Program-made: the position numbers and the translations under genes
Notes under the pieces: model-generated
Told to the model about the DNA's origin: nothing
Seen by the model: only the letters and a program-made list of their open reading frames with translations
Databases searched by the model: none
Assembly (NCBI RefSeq): GCF_045032955.1
Contig: NZ_JBJFZU010000002.1
Coordinates: forward strand, 841,327-905,326
DNA length: 64,000 nucleotides
Direction: 5' to 3'
Source of the DNA: Ornithinicoccus sp045032955
GTDB taxonomy: Bacteria; Actinomycetota; Actinomycetes; Actinomycetales; Dermatophilaceae
Part shown: positions 25,676 through 35,627 of the stretch, piece by piece
How positions within the stretch are numbered: position 1 is the first letter of the stretch
Layout of the letters: every line of letters begins with the position of its first letter

Positions 25676-26578
25676 ATGGGAGCGCAGCAGCGGGAGTACC
25701 GCCAGCGCAGCCGGTCCGTCCAGTCGACGAAGAAGATCACGCGAGCCATGGAGCTCATCGCGGCGTCCCGCGTGGTCAAGGCTCGGCAGCGGGTCGTCGA
25801 GACGACGCCTTACGCTCAGGCGATCACGCAGGCCGCGGCCGCGGTGGCGTCCCACTCGGACGTGGACCACCCGATGACCATGAAGCGGGAGAACCCACGA
25901 CGGGCAGCGGTACTGATCATCAGTTCCGACCGCGGCCTCGCAGGCGCCTACTCCGCCAACGTGCTCAAGCGCAGCGAGCAGCTGCGTGAGCTCCTCGAGG
26001 ACGAGGGCCTGGAGGCGGTGTCCTTCCTCGCCGGCCGGAAGGCCGAGGGGTACTACCGGTTCCGCAACCGTCCCTTCGAGGAGTCGTGGAGCGGGTTCTC
26101 CGACTCGCCGACGTTCGACGCGGCGGACGAGATCGCCGACCGGGTCATCGGTGAGTTCACCAAGGGCTCGGACGCAGGTGGGGTCGACGAGCTGCACCTG
26201 GTCTACACCCGGTTCGTCAACATGGTGACCCAGGAGGTGCAGGTCACCCGGCTGCTGCCGCTGGAGATCGTCGAGCAGGACACCAGTTCGAGCGATGGTG
26301 AGCTGTTCCCGCTCTACGAGTTCGAGCCGAACGCCGAAGAGGTGCTCGACGAGCTGCTCCCGCGCTACATCAAGTCGCGCATCTGGAACGCCCTGCTGCA
26401 GTCCGCCGCATCGGAGCTCGCGGCCCGTCAGCGCGCGATGAAGTCGGCGACGGACAACGCCGAGGAACTCATCAAGACGTACACCCGGCTGGCGAACCAG
26501 GCTCGCCAGGCCGAGATCACCCAAGAGATCAGCGAAATCGTGGGCGGCGCCAGCGCCCTCGCCGACGCCAAGAAGTGA
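25676..26578 (+). CDS. atpG: ATP synthase F1 subunit gamma
   Basis: 300 residues forming the central rotor shaft. The N-terminal coiled coil includes TKKITRAMELIAASRVVKA, and the C-terminal one NAEELIKTYTRLANQARQAEITQEISEI, both family hallmarks. ISSDRGLAGAYSANV near residue 82 is the Rossmann-like core strand. An actinobacterial insertion with Asp/Glu residues is visible near 205-215 (EQDTSSSDGELFPLYEF). Start ATG follows GGGAGAGGCGAGAT. Confidence 0.97.
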   Translation: MGAQQREYRQRSRSVQSTKKITRAMELIAASRVVKARQRVVETTPYAQAITQAAAAVASHSDVDHPMTMKRENPRRAAVLIISSDRGLAGAYSANVLKRSEQLRELLEDEGLEAVSFLAGRKAEGYYRFRNRPFEESWSGFSDSPTFDAADEIADRVIGEFTKGSDAGGVDELHLVYTRFVNMVTQEVQVTRLLPLEIVEQDTSSSDGELFPLYEFEPNAEEVLDELLPRYIKSRIWNALLQSAASELAARQRAMKSATDNAEELIKTYTRLANQARQAEITQEISEIVGGASALADAKK

Positions 26579-26596
26579 GAGGGAAGCACCCAAGCC

Positions 26597-28054
<1,458 letters not shown>

Positions 28055-28074
28055 GGCGTCCCTGACGGGACCCA

Positions 28075-28110
28075 CGACGGGCCGGCACCCCCACGGGTGC
28101 CGGCCCGTCG
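28075..28110 (+). terminator. Hairpin terminator after atpD
   Basis: A perfect 16-base-pair stem (28075-28090 with 28095-28110) with loop CCAC, starting 20 bases after the atpD stop. No T-tract. By strength it should end most of the atp transcript before the permease and atpC. Confidence 0.8.
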
Positions 28111-28246
28111 GCATACCCCCTCCCTCGCCATTCCTCGGTGGGGCTGGGGGCAGCCACGGGCGACGCCCGGTCGGGGGTAGGCTCCTCAGCGGCCCGCCGG
28201 GCATCAGGAGCACCCGGGCCGTTCCGAAGACACAGGGGAGACCTGC

Positions 28247-29584
28247 ATGGGTATGTGGAGCGTGCACGGCAACGGGTACCGGATCGGGCCGGGGCAGGTC
28301 GTCGGGCCCCGCGAACGGCTCGCCTGGGTGCCGACCATCGGCATCGGGATGCAGCACGTGGTGGCGATGTTCGGCGCCGCCTTCCTGGTCCCGCTGATCA
28401 CCGGCTTCCCGCCGAGCACCACGCTGCTCTTCAGCGGCGTCGGCACCCTCCTCTTCCTCATCATCACCGCCGGGCGGGTGCCCTCATACCTGGGCTCCAG
28501 CTTCGCCTTCCTGGCCCCGATCGCCGCGGCCCAGGCCGAGCACGGACCGGCGGGGGCCCTCGGCGGCGTGGTGATGGCGGGTGTCGTGCTGGCCCTGGTC
28601 GGAGCCCTCGTGCAGGTCGTCGGGCACGGGTGGGTGAGCCGGCTGATGCCGCCGATGGTCACCGGTGCGATCGTCGCGCTGATCGGGCTGAACCTTGCCC
28701 CGGCCGCCTGGGGCAACGTGGAGCAGGCGCCGGTCACCGCCTTCGTGACCTTGCTGGCGATCCTGCTCAGCGCGGTCCTCTTCCGCGGGCTGCTCGGACG
28801 CCTCTCCATCCTGCTGGGGGTGCTGGTCGGCTACGCGACGGCCCTGCTCCGCGGGGAGGTGGACCTCACCCCGGCCCGGGAGGCCGGCTGGATCGGTGCC
28901 CCGGAGCTGATGGCGCCGGAGTTCCACCTGTCGGTGGCCGGTCTCTTCCTGCCGGTGGTGCTGGTCCTGGTGGCCGAGAACATCGGCCACGTGAAGTCGG
29001 TCGCCCAGATGACGGAGGACTCCTCCGACGCGCTCGACCACATGCTCGGGCGCACGTTGATGGCGGACGGCCTGGCCACCACCCTGGCCGGCGCCGGCGG
29101 TGGCTCGGGGACCACCACCTACGCCGAGAACATCGGGGTGATGGCGGCGACGAAGGTCTACTCCACGGCGGCCTACTGGTTCGCCGGCCTCACCGCGGTG
29201 GCGCTGGCCTTCCTGCCGAAGTTCGGGGCGCTCATCCAGACGGTGCCGGTCGGGGTGCTCGGCGGTGCCGCGACGGTCCTCTACGGGATGATCGGCGTCC
29301 TCGGCTTCCGGATCTGGGTCGAGCACCGGGTCGACCTCGGCGACCCGATCAACCTGGCGACCGCCGCGGTGGCCCTGGTGGTGGGGATCGCGAACTACAC
29401 CTGGAGCCCGGGCGGACTGTCCTTCGAGGGCATCGCCCTGGGCACGGCCGCGGCGCTCCTCGTCTACCACGGTATGCACGCGGTCAACCGGGTGACCGGC
29501 GCCGTGTCCGGGGAGGACCACCTGCAGGTGGGCGCCCCGAGCAGGCGCGGCCAGGAGGTCGACCGCGCGTCCTGGGACGCCTGA
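28247..29584 (+). CDS. uraA: Uracil permease-like nucleobase:cation symporter (NCS2 family)
   Basis: A 445-residue membrane protein with 12-14 helices. The two NCS2 hallmark segments, including the substrate-binding glutamates of UraA, are LVAENIGHVKSVAQ near residue 245 and GGSGTTTYAENIGVMAATK near residue 290. Uracil uptake with protons is the likely role, though xanthine or other bases cannot be excluded. The ATG at 28247 follows CAGGGGAGACCTGC. It lies between atpD and atpC, isolated from atpD by a hairpin. Composition does not differ from its neighbours by eye. Confidence 0.92.
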   Translation: MGMWSVHGNGYRIGPGQVVGPRERLAWVPTIGIGMQHVVAMFGAAFLVPLITGFPPSTTLLFSGVGTLLFLIITAGRVPSYLGSSFAFLAPIAAAQAEHGPAGALGGVVMAGVVLALVGALVQVVGHGWVSRLMPPMVTGAIVALIGLNLAPAAWGNVEQAPVTAFVTLLAILLSAVLFRGLLGRLSILLGVLVGYATALLRGEVDLTPAREAGWIGAPELMAPEFHLSVAGLFLPVVLVLVAENIGHVKSVAQMTEDSSDALDHMLGRTLMADGLATTLAGAGGGSGTTTYAENIGVMAATKVYSTAAYWFAGLTAVALAFLPKFGALIQTVPVGVLGGAATVLYGMIGVLGFRIWVEHRVDLGDPINLATAAVALVVGIANYTWSPGGLSFEGIALGTAAALLVYHGMHAVNRVTGAVSGEDHLQVGAPSRRGQEVDRASWDA

Positions 29585-29593
29585 GCAGGCCGG

Positions 29594-29599
29594 TAGAAT
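29594..29599 (+). promoter_or_regulatory. Putative -10 box of atpC
   Basis: TAGAAT, one mismatch from TATAAT, ten bases after the permease stop. It predicts a transcript start near 29606 and a ~27-base leader carrying CGAAGGGA ahead of the atpC GTG. No convincing -35 box. Confidence 0.5.
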
Positions 29600-29632
29600 G
29601 TGTCAGACGTCAATCTCGAAGGGACCCAACTC

Positions 29633-29911
29633 GTGAGTGCACTCAAGGTCGAGCTCGTGGCCGCTGACCGCAAGGTCTGGGAGGGCGAGGCGCAGATGGT
29701 CAGCGCCCGCAGCGTCGACGGCGACATCGGCATCCTGCCCGGGCACGCCCCGGTGCTCAGCGTGCTGGTCGCGGGCGAGGTCCGGATCGAGACCGGGGGG
29801 AGCACCGAGTCCGTCACCATCGACGGCGGGTTCCTGTCCGTCGACCAGGACCGCGTGGTGGTCGTGGCCGACCGCGTCGACGCTGGCCAGCTGGCCGCCG
29901 CGGCCCGCTAG
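29633..29911 (+). CDS. atpC: ATP synthase F1 subunit epsilon
   Basis: About 92 residues: ALKVELVAADRKVWEGEAQMVSA, then GDIGILPGHAPVLSVL, the classical epsilon beta-sandwich motif. The C-terminal part is short (DRVDAGQLAAAAR), so most of the two-helix inhibitory domain is missing. This is common in actinobacteria. The GTG at 29633 has AAGGGA eight bases upstream and gives the usual start; a GTG at 29600 would add eleven residues. It is set apart from the rest of the atp genes by the uracil permease. Confidence 0.95.
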   Translation: MSALKVELVAADRKVWEGEAQMVSARSVDGDIGILPGHAPVLSVLVAGEVRIETGGSTESVTIDGGFLSVDQDRVVVVADRVDAGQLAAAAR

Positions 29912-29919
29912 GTCCGCGC

Positions 29920-30393
29920 TTGAGCGAGAGTCTGCTCCTCGTGCTGATGGCCGCCGTGGGTGGCCTGGTCATCATGGGGTTCGGCCTGTTCGCCTTCCGG
30001 GTGGCGGGGGAGCGTGGTGCCACCTGTCCGCCGATGCCCGCGGCCTTCCGCGCCCGCCCCGCTGCCGGGTCCGCCGCTGCCGGGACCGCAGACGGGACCG
30101 CCGCCGACGTGCCGTGGCGCCGCGGCACGCTGCGCTTCACCGAAGACCGCCTGGCCCTCAAGGGGCCGGGCGGTCTTGCTGCCGGTCCCTGGGTCCGGGG
30201 CAACCTGGACCTGGGCGTCGCGGGCCCGCTAAGGGCGGAGGATGCGGCGGCGTTGGGCCGTGGGGGTCTGATCCGGGTGCCGGTGAGCTACGGCACAGCC
30301 CGGTTCGAGCTGGCCCTCGGCGAGCAGCACTACACGGCGCTGCGCTCCTGGGTGGAGGCCGTCCCGCCGGGTTGGAACTCTCAGGTCGCCTGA
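29920..30393 (+). CDS. DUF2550 family membrane-anchored protein
   Basis: A 157-residue protein. One N-terminal helix (about 4-26, LLLVLMAAVGGLVIMGFGLFAF) is followed by a soluble part with WRRGTLRFTEDRLALKG and the end LRSWVEAVPPGWNSQVA. DUF2550 proteins follow atpC throughout actinobacteria; their role is unknown. The likely start is TTG at 29920, giving MSESLLLVL; GTG 29941 is an alternative. Its last bases overlap the end of the convergent cobalamin adenosyltransferase gene. Confidence 0.8.
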   Translation: MSESLLLVLMAAVGGLVIMGFGLFAFRVAGERGATCPPMPAAFRARPAAGSAAAGTADGTAADVPWRRGTLRFTEDRLALKGPGGLAAGPWVRGNLDLGVAGPLRAEDAAALGRGGLIRVPVSYGTARFELALGEQHYTALRSWVEAVPPGWNSQVA

Positions 30394-31016
30394 GGGTCGC
30401 GCTGCTCCCGGCCTCCGCCGGGGGTCCACAGCACGTCACCGTCGCCGACCTTCGCGGCGACGCGGGCCAGGATGAAGAGCAGGTCCGAGAGCCGGTTGAG
30501 GTAGGTCGCGGTCAGCGGGTTCACCCCGCCCTCGCCCTTGCCGGCGCCGTCGCCGGCGGGCTGGTCGCCGTAGGCCTCCAGCGCCTGCCAGGTGGAGCGC
30601 TCCGCACGACGGGCCACGGTGCGCGCCTGGTGCAGCAGAGCCGCACCGGGGGTGCCGCCCGGCAGGATGAACGAGCGCAGTGAGGGCAGGTCCGCGTTGT
30701 AGCGGTCGCAGTCGGCCTCGAGCTCGGTGACCCACTCGGCGCGGACCCGCAGCGGCTCCCACTCGTAGCTGGAGCGCAGCGGCATGCACAGGTCGGCGCC
30801 CACGTCGAAGAGGTCGTTCTGGATCCGGGCCAGCGTCTCCTGCACCTCCACGGGCAGGTTGCCGCAGGCGGTCGCCACCCCGATCACGGAGTTGGCCTCG
30901 TCGGTGTCGGCGTAGGCGGCGAGCCGGGCGTCCGTCTTGGAGGTTCGTCCGTTGTCCCCCAGCGCGGTGGTGCCGTCGTCGCCGGTGCGGGTGTAGATCC
31001 GGGTGAGGTTGACCAT
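30381..31016 (-). CDS. pduO: Cob(I)alamin adenosyltransferase, PduO type
   Basis: A 211-residue protein. The N-terminal ATP-binding motif is YTRTGDDGTTALGDNGR, followed by AYADTDEANSVIG. RSFILPGGTPGAALLHQARTVARRAER is the second hallmark and NRLSDLLFILAR the third. A short Gly/Asp-rich insertion (about 148-160) precedes the last helix. It attaches the adenosyl group to cobalamin, giving the cofactor used by methylmalonyl-CoA mutase; the epimerase of that pathway lies 9 kb away. Converges on and overlaps the DUF2550 gene by 13 bases. Confidence 0.95.
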   Translation of the reverse strand: MVNLTRIYTRTGDDGTTALGDNGRTSKTDARLAAYADTDEANSVIGVATACGNLPVEVQETLARIQNDLFDVGADLCMPLRSSYEWEPLRVRAEWVTELEADCDRYNADLPSLRSFILPGGTPGAALLHQARTVARRAERSTWQALEAYGDQPAGDGAGKGEGGVNPLTATYLNRLSDLLFILARVAAKVGDGDVLWTPGGGREQRDPQAT

Positions 31017-31053
31017 CTCCGCATGCTCCCACGGATACCCGGGCGTCGGCCGC

Positions 31054-32580
31054 TCAGGTCACCAGCGTCGCCGCCACCCGCCGGTCGTCGGCGGCCGCGG
31101 TCAGCGCACCCCCCGCGTCGCGCAGCGAGGCGCCCACCCCGCCGAAGTACATCGACGACGGGGGGTGCTCGAAGCGGTCCAACCCGGCGGCGTCCAGCGC
31201 GGCGGCGATCTGCGCGTCCTGCTCGTGGTCGATCCGGGTGCTGCCGTCGGTCAGCCGCCGTGGGTGCATCCGCGGCCGGTCGATGGCGTCCTGCAGGTCG
31301 GCGCCGTGCCGGGCCATGTGGGTCAGCACCTGGGCCAGGGCGGTGGTGATGCGGTCCGCCCCGGGGGTGCCGACGGCCAGCACCGCGCCGTCGTCGCGGC
31401 GCGCCGTGGTGGGCGCCATGTTGGACGCCAGCCTGACCCCGGGCTCCAGGGCGTGCAGTCCCAACCGGTTCAGCTCCAGCTCCCCGAGCGAGTTGTTGGC
31501 GACCAGCCCGGTGCCCTCGATGGTCATCCCGGAGCCGTAGCCGGCGGAGGCCGTCAGCGCGCAGGCGGCGCCGTCCTCGTCGACCACCGACACGTGCGCG
31601 GTGGACGGCGAGGTGGGCAGCCCGGTCGCTCCGATCCGGTGCAGCGTGGCCAGCAGCTCGGCGCCGGCCGCCTCCAGGTCGGCGGCGGTGTCGATCCGGT
31701 CCAGGCGGATGTCGAGCACCTCCTGCAGGATGCGCGCCACCTCGGCCGGGTCCAGCGCGCCCGGGGTGGCGGCGAGCAGGCGCAGCAGCGCCGTGAGCAC
31801 GGGCCCGCCGATGGAGGGCGGTGGGTTGCACGCCAGGTCCCACGGGCCCAGCCGGCTGCGCAGGGCGCTGCGCACCACCGGCTGGTATGCCTCCAGGTCG
31901 GCGAGCGTGAGCAGCCCGCCGCGGCGCCGCATGTCCGCGTCGATGGCACGGGCCACGTCACCGCGGTAGGCGCTGGCCGCACCGTGCGTGCCGAGGTGCT
32001 CCAGGGTGTCCGCCAGCTCGGGGGCGAGCACCCGGTGCCCGACCTGCGGCGCCCCGCCGTCCGCGGTGAGCTGGGCCCGGGTCGCCGGGTCCCAGGCCAG
32101 GATCGTGTCGGTGACCAGCACCAGGTAGGACTGGGCGGTGCGGCTCAGCGGGAAGCCCGACCGGGCCACGTCGGCCGCCGGCTGCAGCAGCTCGGCCCAG
32201 GGGGCCCGACCGAAACGCTGATGGGCCCAGCCCATCGCGGCGAGCATCCCGGGCGTCGCGACGGAGCCGGGCCCGACGTAGGTGACCATGCCGCCGCCGT
32301 AGTCCGAGGCCGCCTCGATCAGGCCCTTGCCCCGGACGTCGGCGCTCATCGCCCGCCCGGGCATCTCGACGTTGCCGTCGACCACCAGCGGCTCCTGCCC
32401 GGGCTGCCACACGTTGACGAAGCACCCACCGAGCGTGGAGATGACCCCGGGCTCGGTCACCGTGGCGGTGAGCATGGCGGCGATCGCCGCGTCCACCGCG
32501 GTGCCACCCTCGGCCAGCGCGTGGGCGGCGGCCTCGGTCGCGTAGGAGTTCGGTGCGGCGATCGCGGCTCGTCGGGTCAC
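31054..32580 (-). CDS. ggt: Gamma-glutamyltransferase family protein
   Basis: About 508 residues, an Ntn hydrolase made as one chain that cleaves itself. The new N-terminal Thr is in PSTAHVSVVDEDGAACA near residue 340. GSGMTIEGTGLVANNSLGE is the family's oxyanion region. The start VTRRAAIAAPNSYATEAAAHAL matches family N-termini and lacks a signal peptide, so it would be cytosolic. It could act on glutathione-like gamma-glutamyl compounds or be a related acylase. GTG 32580 is favoured by a CAGAAT box seven bases upstream; GTG 32586 is the alternative. Confidence 0.9.
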   Translation of the reverse strand: MTRRAAIAAPNSYATEAAAHALAEGGTAVDAAIAAMLTATVTEPGVISTLGGCFVNVWQPGQEPLVVDGNVEMPGRAMSADVRGKGLIEAASDYGGGMVTYVGPGSVATPGMLAAMGWAHQRFGRAPWAELLQPAADVARSGFPLSRTAQSYLVLVTDTILAWDPATRAQLTADGGAPQVGHRVLAPELADTLEHLGTHGAASAYRGDVARAIDADMRRRGGLLTLADLEAYQPVVRSALRSRLGPWDLACNPPPSIGGPVLTALLRLLAATPGALDPAEVARILQEVLDIRLDRIDTAADLEAAGAELLATLHRIGATGLPTSPSTAHVSVVDEDGAACALTASAGYGSGMTIEGTGLVANNSLGELELNRLGLHALEPGVRLASNMAPTTARRDDGAVLAVGTPGADRITTALAQVLTHMARHGADLQDAIDRPRMHPRRLTDGSTRIDHEQDAQIAAALDAAGLDRFEHPPSSMYFGGVGASLRDAGGALTAAADDRRVAATLVT

Positions 32581-32587
32581 GGGCACG

Positions 32588-32593
32588 ATTCTG
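32588..32593 (-). promoter_or_regulatory. Putative -10 box of ggt
   Basis: CAGAAT on the minus strand, seven bases before GTG 32580; the first base deviates from TANNNT. Confidence 0.35.
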
Positions 32594-32652
32594 CCCCAGC
32601 ACCGTGGTGGCGCGGGGGTGCCGGGCGCGCGGGTCTGGCACAGTGGCCCTCG

Positions 32653-34275
32653 ATGAGCCACCACGCCCCGTCACGCAGGTCGGCCCGCGCGCTGCCCGTG
32701 GCGCTGGCGGTGGCCCTCGCCCTCTCGCTGCTCGGCTGGTCCCTGGTCGTCCGGCATGCCTTCCCGCACGGTGACGACTTCCTGCACGCCACCGCCGGTG
32801 CGGAGCCGGGTGACGTGCGCACCCTTCCCGGCTGGCTGGCCTCCTGGTCCTTCGACCACGGCTACCGCAACGGGCGGGCCGCGGACGCGGTGGCCCGTCT
32901 GGTGCTGGCCACCGGGCGCACCGGCGCCGCAGTGGTGGCGGTGCTGGTGATGGTGCTCACCGGACTGGCCTCGTGGGCCTGGGTGCGGCGCGCCGCGCCC
33001 GGCACGCATGCCCTGCCCCTGTGGGTGGTGCTCGGGGCCGGCGTCCCCTTCCTCGCCGTCCAGGGGGCACCCCGGCTCACCGGGGAGGGCATCCTCTGGG
33101 TCTCGGGGCTGGCCAACTACGCCCTGTCCACGCTGGCCTTCCTGGTCGCGGCTCTCGCCGTCAGCGGCCTGCTCCCGCGCCGGCTGACCTGGTGGGTGCT
33201 CCCGGTGGTCGTCTACGCCCACCTCGGTCACGAGGTCGGCGCGGTGGCGACCGCGGTGGTGACTGTGCTGGCGCTGCTCCTGCGCCGCCCGGCGGACCCG
33301 GCCCGGTGGGCCGCGGTGGGCGCGTCCGGGGTGGGTTTCGTGCTGCTGGTCACCGCGCCCGGGCTGTGGCGCCGCACGGAGGAGACGGAGCTTGCGCTGC
33401 CGCTGCTGCAGGCGCTCTCGCGCACCACCGTGCTCTTCGCGTCGATGACGCTGTGGTGGTGGCTGGCGCTGGGGACGCTGGCGGTGGCCGGGATCCTGCT
33501 GCAGGGTCGGCGGCCGCGGGCGGTGGTGCTGCTCGCGGGCAGCCTCGCCTGGGTGGTGCTGTGGCTCGTCCAGCGGTCCTGGCCGGTCATCTCGGCCCTG
33601 TGCGCGGACCCGGACACCGGCGTGCCGACGGCGCCGGTGGCGCTGGCCTCGGTGCTCGGGGCGGCGACGCTGGTGGCTGCGGTGCTGGTGCTGGTCGTGC
33701 AGGCGTGGGGGGCGGACCGGGCATACCCGGTGGTGTCGATGACGGGGGCCGCCGTCATCGCCGCGGGGGTGCCGATCGTCGCGTCGGTGTGCGGGGAGCG
33801 GGCCTACTTCCTGCCGATGACCGCGCTGGTGCTGGCCACGGTCTGCGCGTTGCGCCTCCTCGTCGACACGGCCCGGGAGCGCTCACCGGGCGCCCGCCCG
33901 GCGGCCGGTGCGTCGGTGCTGGTGGTGCTGGCCCTGCTGGCGACCCTGGTGCTCTCCGCCGGCTACGTGATGCGCGCCTCGGACGCCGCGGCCGCCAACG
34001 CGGCCGGCTACCGCACGTTCCTCGCGCAGGTGGACCGGGCCCGCGCCACCGGGCAGGGGCAGGTGGTGGTCCCGGACCTGGCCGAGCCCTCCTGGGCCTA
34101 CGCCCGCGGCTTCTACCTGCGCCGGTATGCCTGCGACATCCGGCACTTCTACGGCCTGCCGGACGGGGTGGTGCTCACCGACTCCTCCGGCCGGGAGCGG
34201 GACGTGACCGAGGAGACCACCGGCTGCACGACCACCTGGCAGCGCACCCTCAGCCGCGCACCGGAGGGTCGCTGA
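32653..34275 (+). CDS. Polytopic membrane protein resembling DUF6056 / GT-C glycosyltransferases
   Basis: 540 residues with about eleven to twelve hydrophobic helices. After the first helix (about 10-32) comes FPHGDDFLHATAG, an acidic pair in the first outside loop. This is where GT-C glycosyltransferases keep their catalytic Asp, and SWSFDHGYRNGRAADAV follows. The last ~100 residues are a soluble tail with several Cys. It looks like the DUF6056 group of membrane glycosyltransferase-like proteins; the assignment is from memory. It converges on gtrA with a 26-base overlap of ends. A role in transferring sugars at the cell surface is inference. Confidence 0.65.
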   Translation: MSHHAPSRRSARALPVALAVALALSLLGWSLVVRHAFPHGDDFLHATAGAEPGDVRTLPGWLASWSFDHGYRNGRAADAVARLVLATGRTGAAVVAVLVMVLTGLASWAWVRRAAPGTHALPLWVVLGAGVPFLAVQGAPRLTGEGILWVSGLANYALSTLAFLVAALAVSGLLPRRLTWWVLPVVVYAHLGHEVGAVATAVVTVLALLLRRPADPARWAAVGASGVGFVLLVTAPGLWRRTEETELALPLLQALSRTTVLFASMTLWWWLALGTLAVAGILLQGRRPRAVVLLAGSLAWVVLWLVQRSWPVISALCADPDTGVPTAPVALASVLGAATLVAAVLVLVVQAWGADRAYPVVSMTGAAVIAAGVPIVASVCGERAYFLPMTALVLATVCALRLLVDTARERSPGARPAAGASVLVVLALLATLVLSAGYVMRASDAAAANAAGYRTFLAQVDRARATGQGQVVVPDLAEPSWAYARGFYLRRYACDIRHFYGLPDGVVLTDSSGRERDVTEETTGCTTTWQRTLSRAPEGR

Positions 34276-34648
34276 GCTGCTGCGGCTCACGTCCCGAGGT
34301 CAGCACGAAGCGGGTCAGCAGGAAGGTCAGCGGCACCGCGGCGATGCCCATCACGAGGGTGGCATACCGCTCGTCGACGTCCACCGCCTCGACCAGCAGC
34401 ACCGCGCCGACGGTGGTGAAGCCCAGGTTCACCAGGGTGGTCAGCGGGTAGGCCAGGAAGCGGCGCCAGGTGGGCCGCACGCCGAAGGTGAAGCGGCTGT
34501 TGGCGAAGAACGAGAAGACGACCGCGAGCGCCCAGGCCAGCAGGTGCGCCCCGACGTAGGGCAGGGCCAGCAGGAACACCCGGTAGAGCAGGTAGTAGAC
34601 CAGCGTGTTGGCGACCCCGACCAGCGCGAAGCGCAGCAGGCTAGTCAT
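34250..34648 (-). CDS. gtrA: GtrA family membrane protein
   Basis: A 132-residue protein with four helices and the GtrA hallmarks. It starts LLRFALVGVANTLVYYLLYRVF, and FSFFANSRFTFG ends helix 2. Members are thought to flip polyprenyl-phosphate-linked sugars or help the partner GtrB do so. Its start lies eight bases inside the end of the GT2 gene upstream, so the two are coupled. Confidence 0.9.
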   Translation of the reverse strand: MTSLLRFALVGVANTLVYYLLYRVFLLALPYVGAHLLAWALAVVFSFFANSRFTFGVRPTWRRFLAYPLTTLVNLGFTTVGAVLLVEAVDVDERYATLVMGIAAVPLTFLLTRFVLTSGREPQQLSDPPVRG

Positions 34649-35588
34649 CCTCGTGCCCCGGCGACTCGATGACCTCGTGCACCAGGTAGGCCGGGCGCGC
34701 CTTCACCTCCTGGTAGATCCGGCCGATGTACTCACCCATCACCCCGACCGCCAGCAGCTGGATCCCGGAGAGGCCGGTGATCACCGCGATCGTGGTGATG
34801 TAGCCAGGGACCGTCACCCCGTTGACCAGGTACCCCACCAGCAGCACCGCCAGGTAGCCGACCGCGGCCAGCGCGGCCCAGCCGCCCAGGTGCATCAGCA
34901 GCCGCAGCGGCCGGCTGTTGAACGCCAGCGCCCCGTCGATGCCGTAGTTGAGCAGCGAGCGCAGCGTCCAGCCGGAGCGTCCGGCGCCGCGCTGCACGTT
35001 GCGGTAGCTCACCGTGCCGGTGGGGAAGCCGACCCAGGAGAAGAGGCCCTTGGAGAAGCGGTTGCGCTCCTGCAGCTCGAGCACGGCGTCGACGACGCGC
35101 CGGCTGAGCACCCGGAAGTCACCGACCCCGTCCTGGATCCGGACCGACTCGATCAGGCCGTTGACGAGCCGGTAGTACAGCCGGGAGAGCAGGGAGCGCA
35201 CCAGCGGGTCGTCGGTCCGGTCGCGGCGGGCCACGACCTGCTCGACGTCGGTGCTGACCAGCATCGTGTACATCGGCACCAGCAGCTCCGGGGGGTGCTG
35301 CAGGTCCCCGTCCAGGATGGCGACCGCCTCCCCGCGGGCGTGCCGCAGCCCGGCCAGCATGGCGGCCTCCTTGCCGAAGTTGCGCGAGAGGCGCACCACC
35401 CGGACCCGGGGGTCGGTCCCGGCGAGCCCCCGGGCCACCGCCAGGGTGTCGTCGGAGCTGCCGTCGTCGACCAGCAGGAACTCCACGTCGACGCCGAGCG
35501 TGCTGGCCGCGGCGCAGGCCTGCTCGTGCAGCTCGACCAGGTTGTCCGCCTCGTTGTAGCAGGGGACCACGAGGGAGAGAGCGGGCAT
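34641..35588 (-). CDS. gtrB: GtrB-type family 2 glycosyltransferase (polyprenyl-phosphate sugar synthase)
   Basis: A 315-residue protein. The GT2 catalytic domain (about 1-225) begins LSLVVPCYNEADNL, with DDGSSDDT and the metal-binding DGDLQHPPE. Two C-terminal helices (about 232-255 and 265-290) and the end GEYIGRIYQEVKARP are typical of GtrB, ArnC and DPM1-like enzymes. It moves a sugar from a nucleotide donor to the lipid carrier at the inner face. Operon with gtrA. The ATG at 35588 is supported by TAGCCT seven bases upstream. Confidence 0.92.
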   Translation of the reverse strand: MPALSLVVPCYNEADNLVELHEQACAAASTLGVDVEFLLVDDGSSDDTLAVARGLAGTDPRVRVVRLSRNFGKEAAMLAGLRHARGEAVAILDGDLQHPPELLVPMYTMLVSTDVEQVVARRDRTDDPLVRSLLSRLYYRLVNGLIESVRIQDGVGDFRVLSRRVVDAVLELQERNRFSKGLFSWVGFPTGTVSYRNVQRGAGRSGWTLRSLLNYGIDGALAFNSRPLRLLMHLGGWAALAAVGYLAVLLVGYLVNGVTVPGYITTIAVITGLSGIQLLAVGVMGEYIGRIYQEVKARPAYLVHEVIESPGHEDD

Positions 35589-35595
35589 ACGGGCC

Positions 35596-35601
35596 AGGCT
35601 A
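35596..35601 (-). promoter_or_regulatory. Putative -10 box of gtrB
   Basis: TAGCCT on the minus strand, seven bases before the ATG; leaderless arrangement. Confidence 0.5.
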
Positions 35602-35627
35602 CGTCAGAGGGGTGTGGCGGCCGGGGC

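Noticed and set aside
28111..28246. A pyrimidine-responsive attenuator or riboswitch ahead of the uracil permease
   Set aside because: The leader is GC-rich with only short ambiguous pairings. I could not draw a PyrR-binding loop or a paired terminator/antiterminator.
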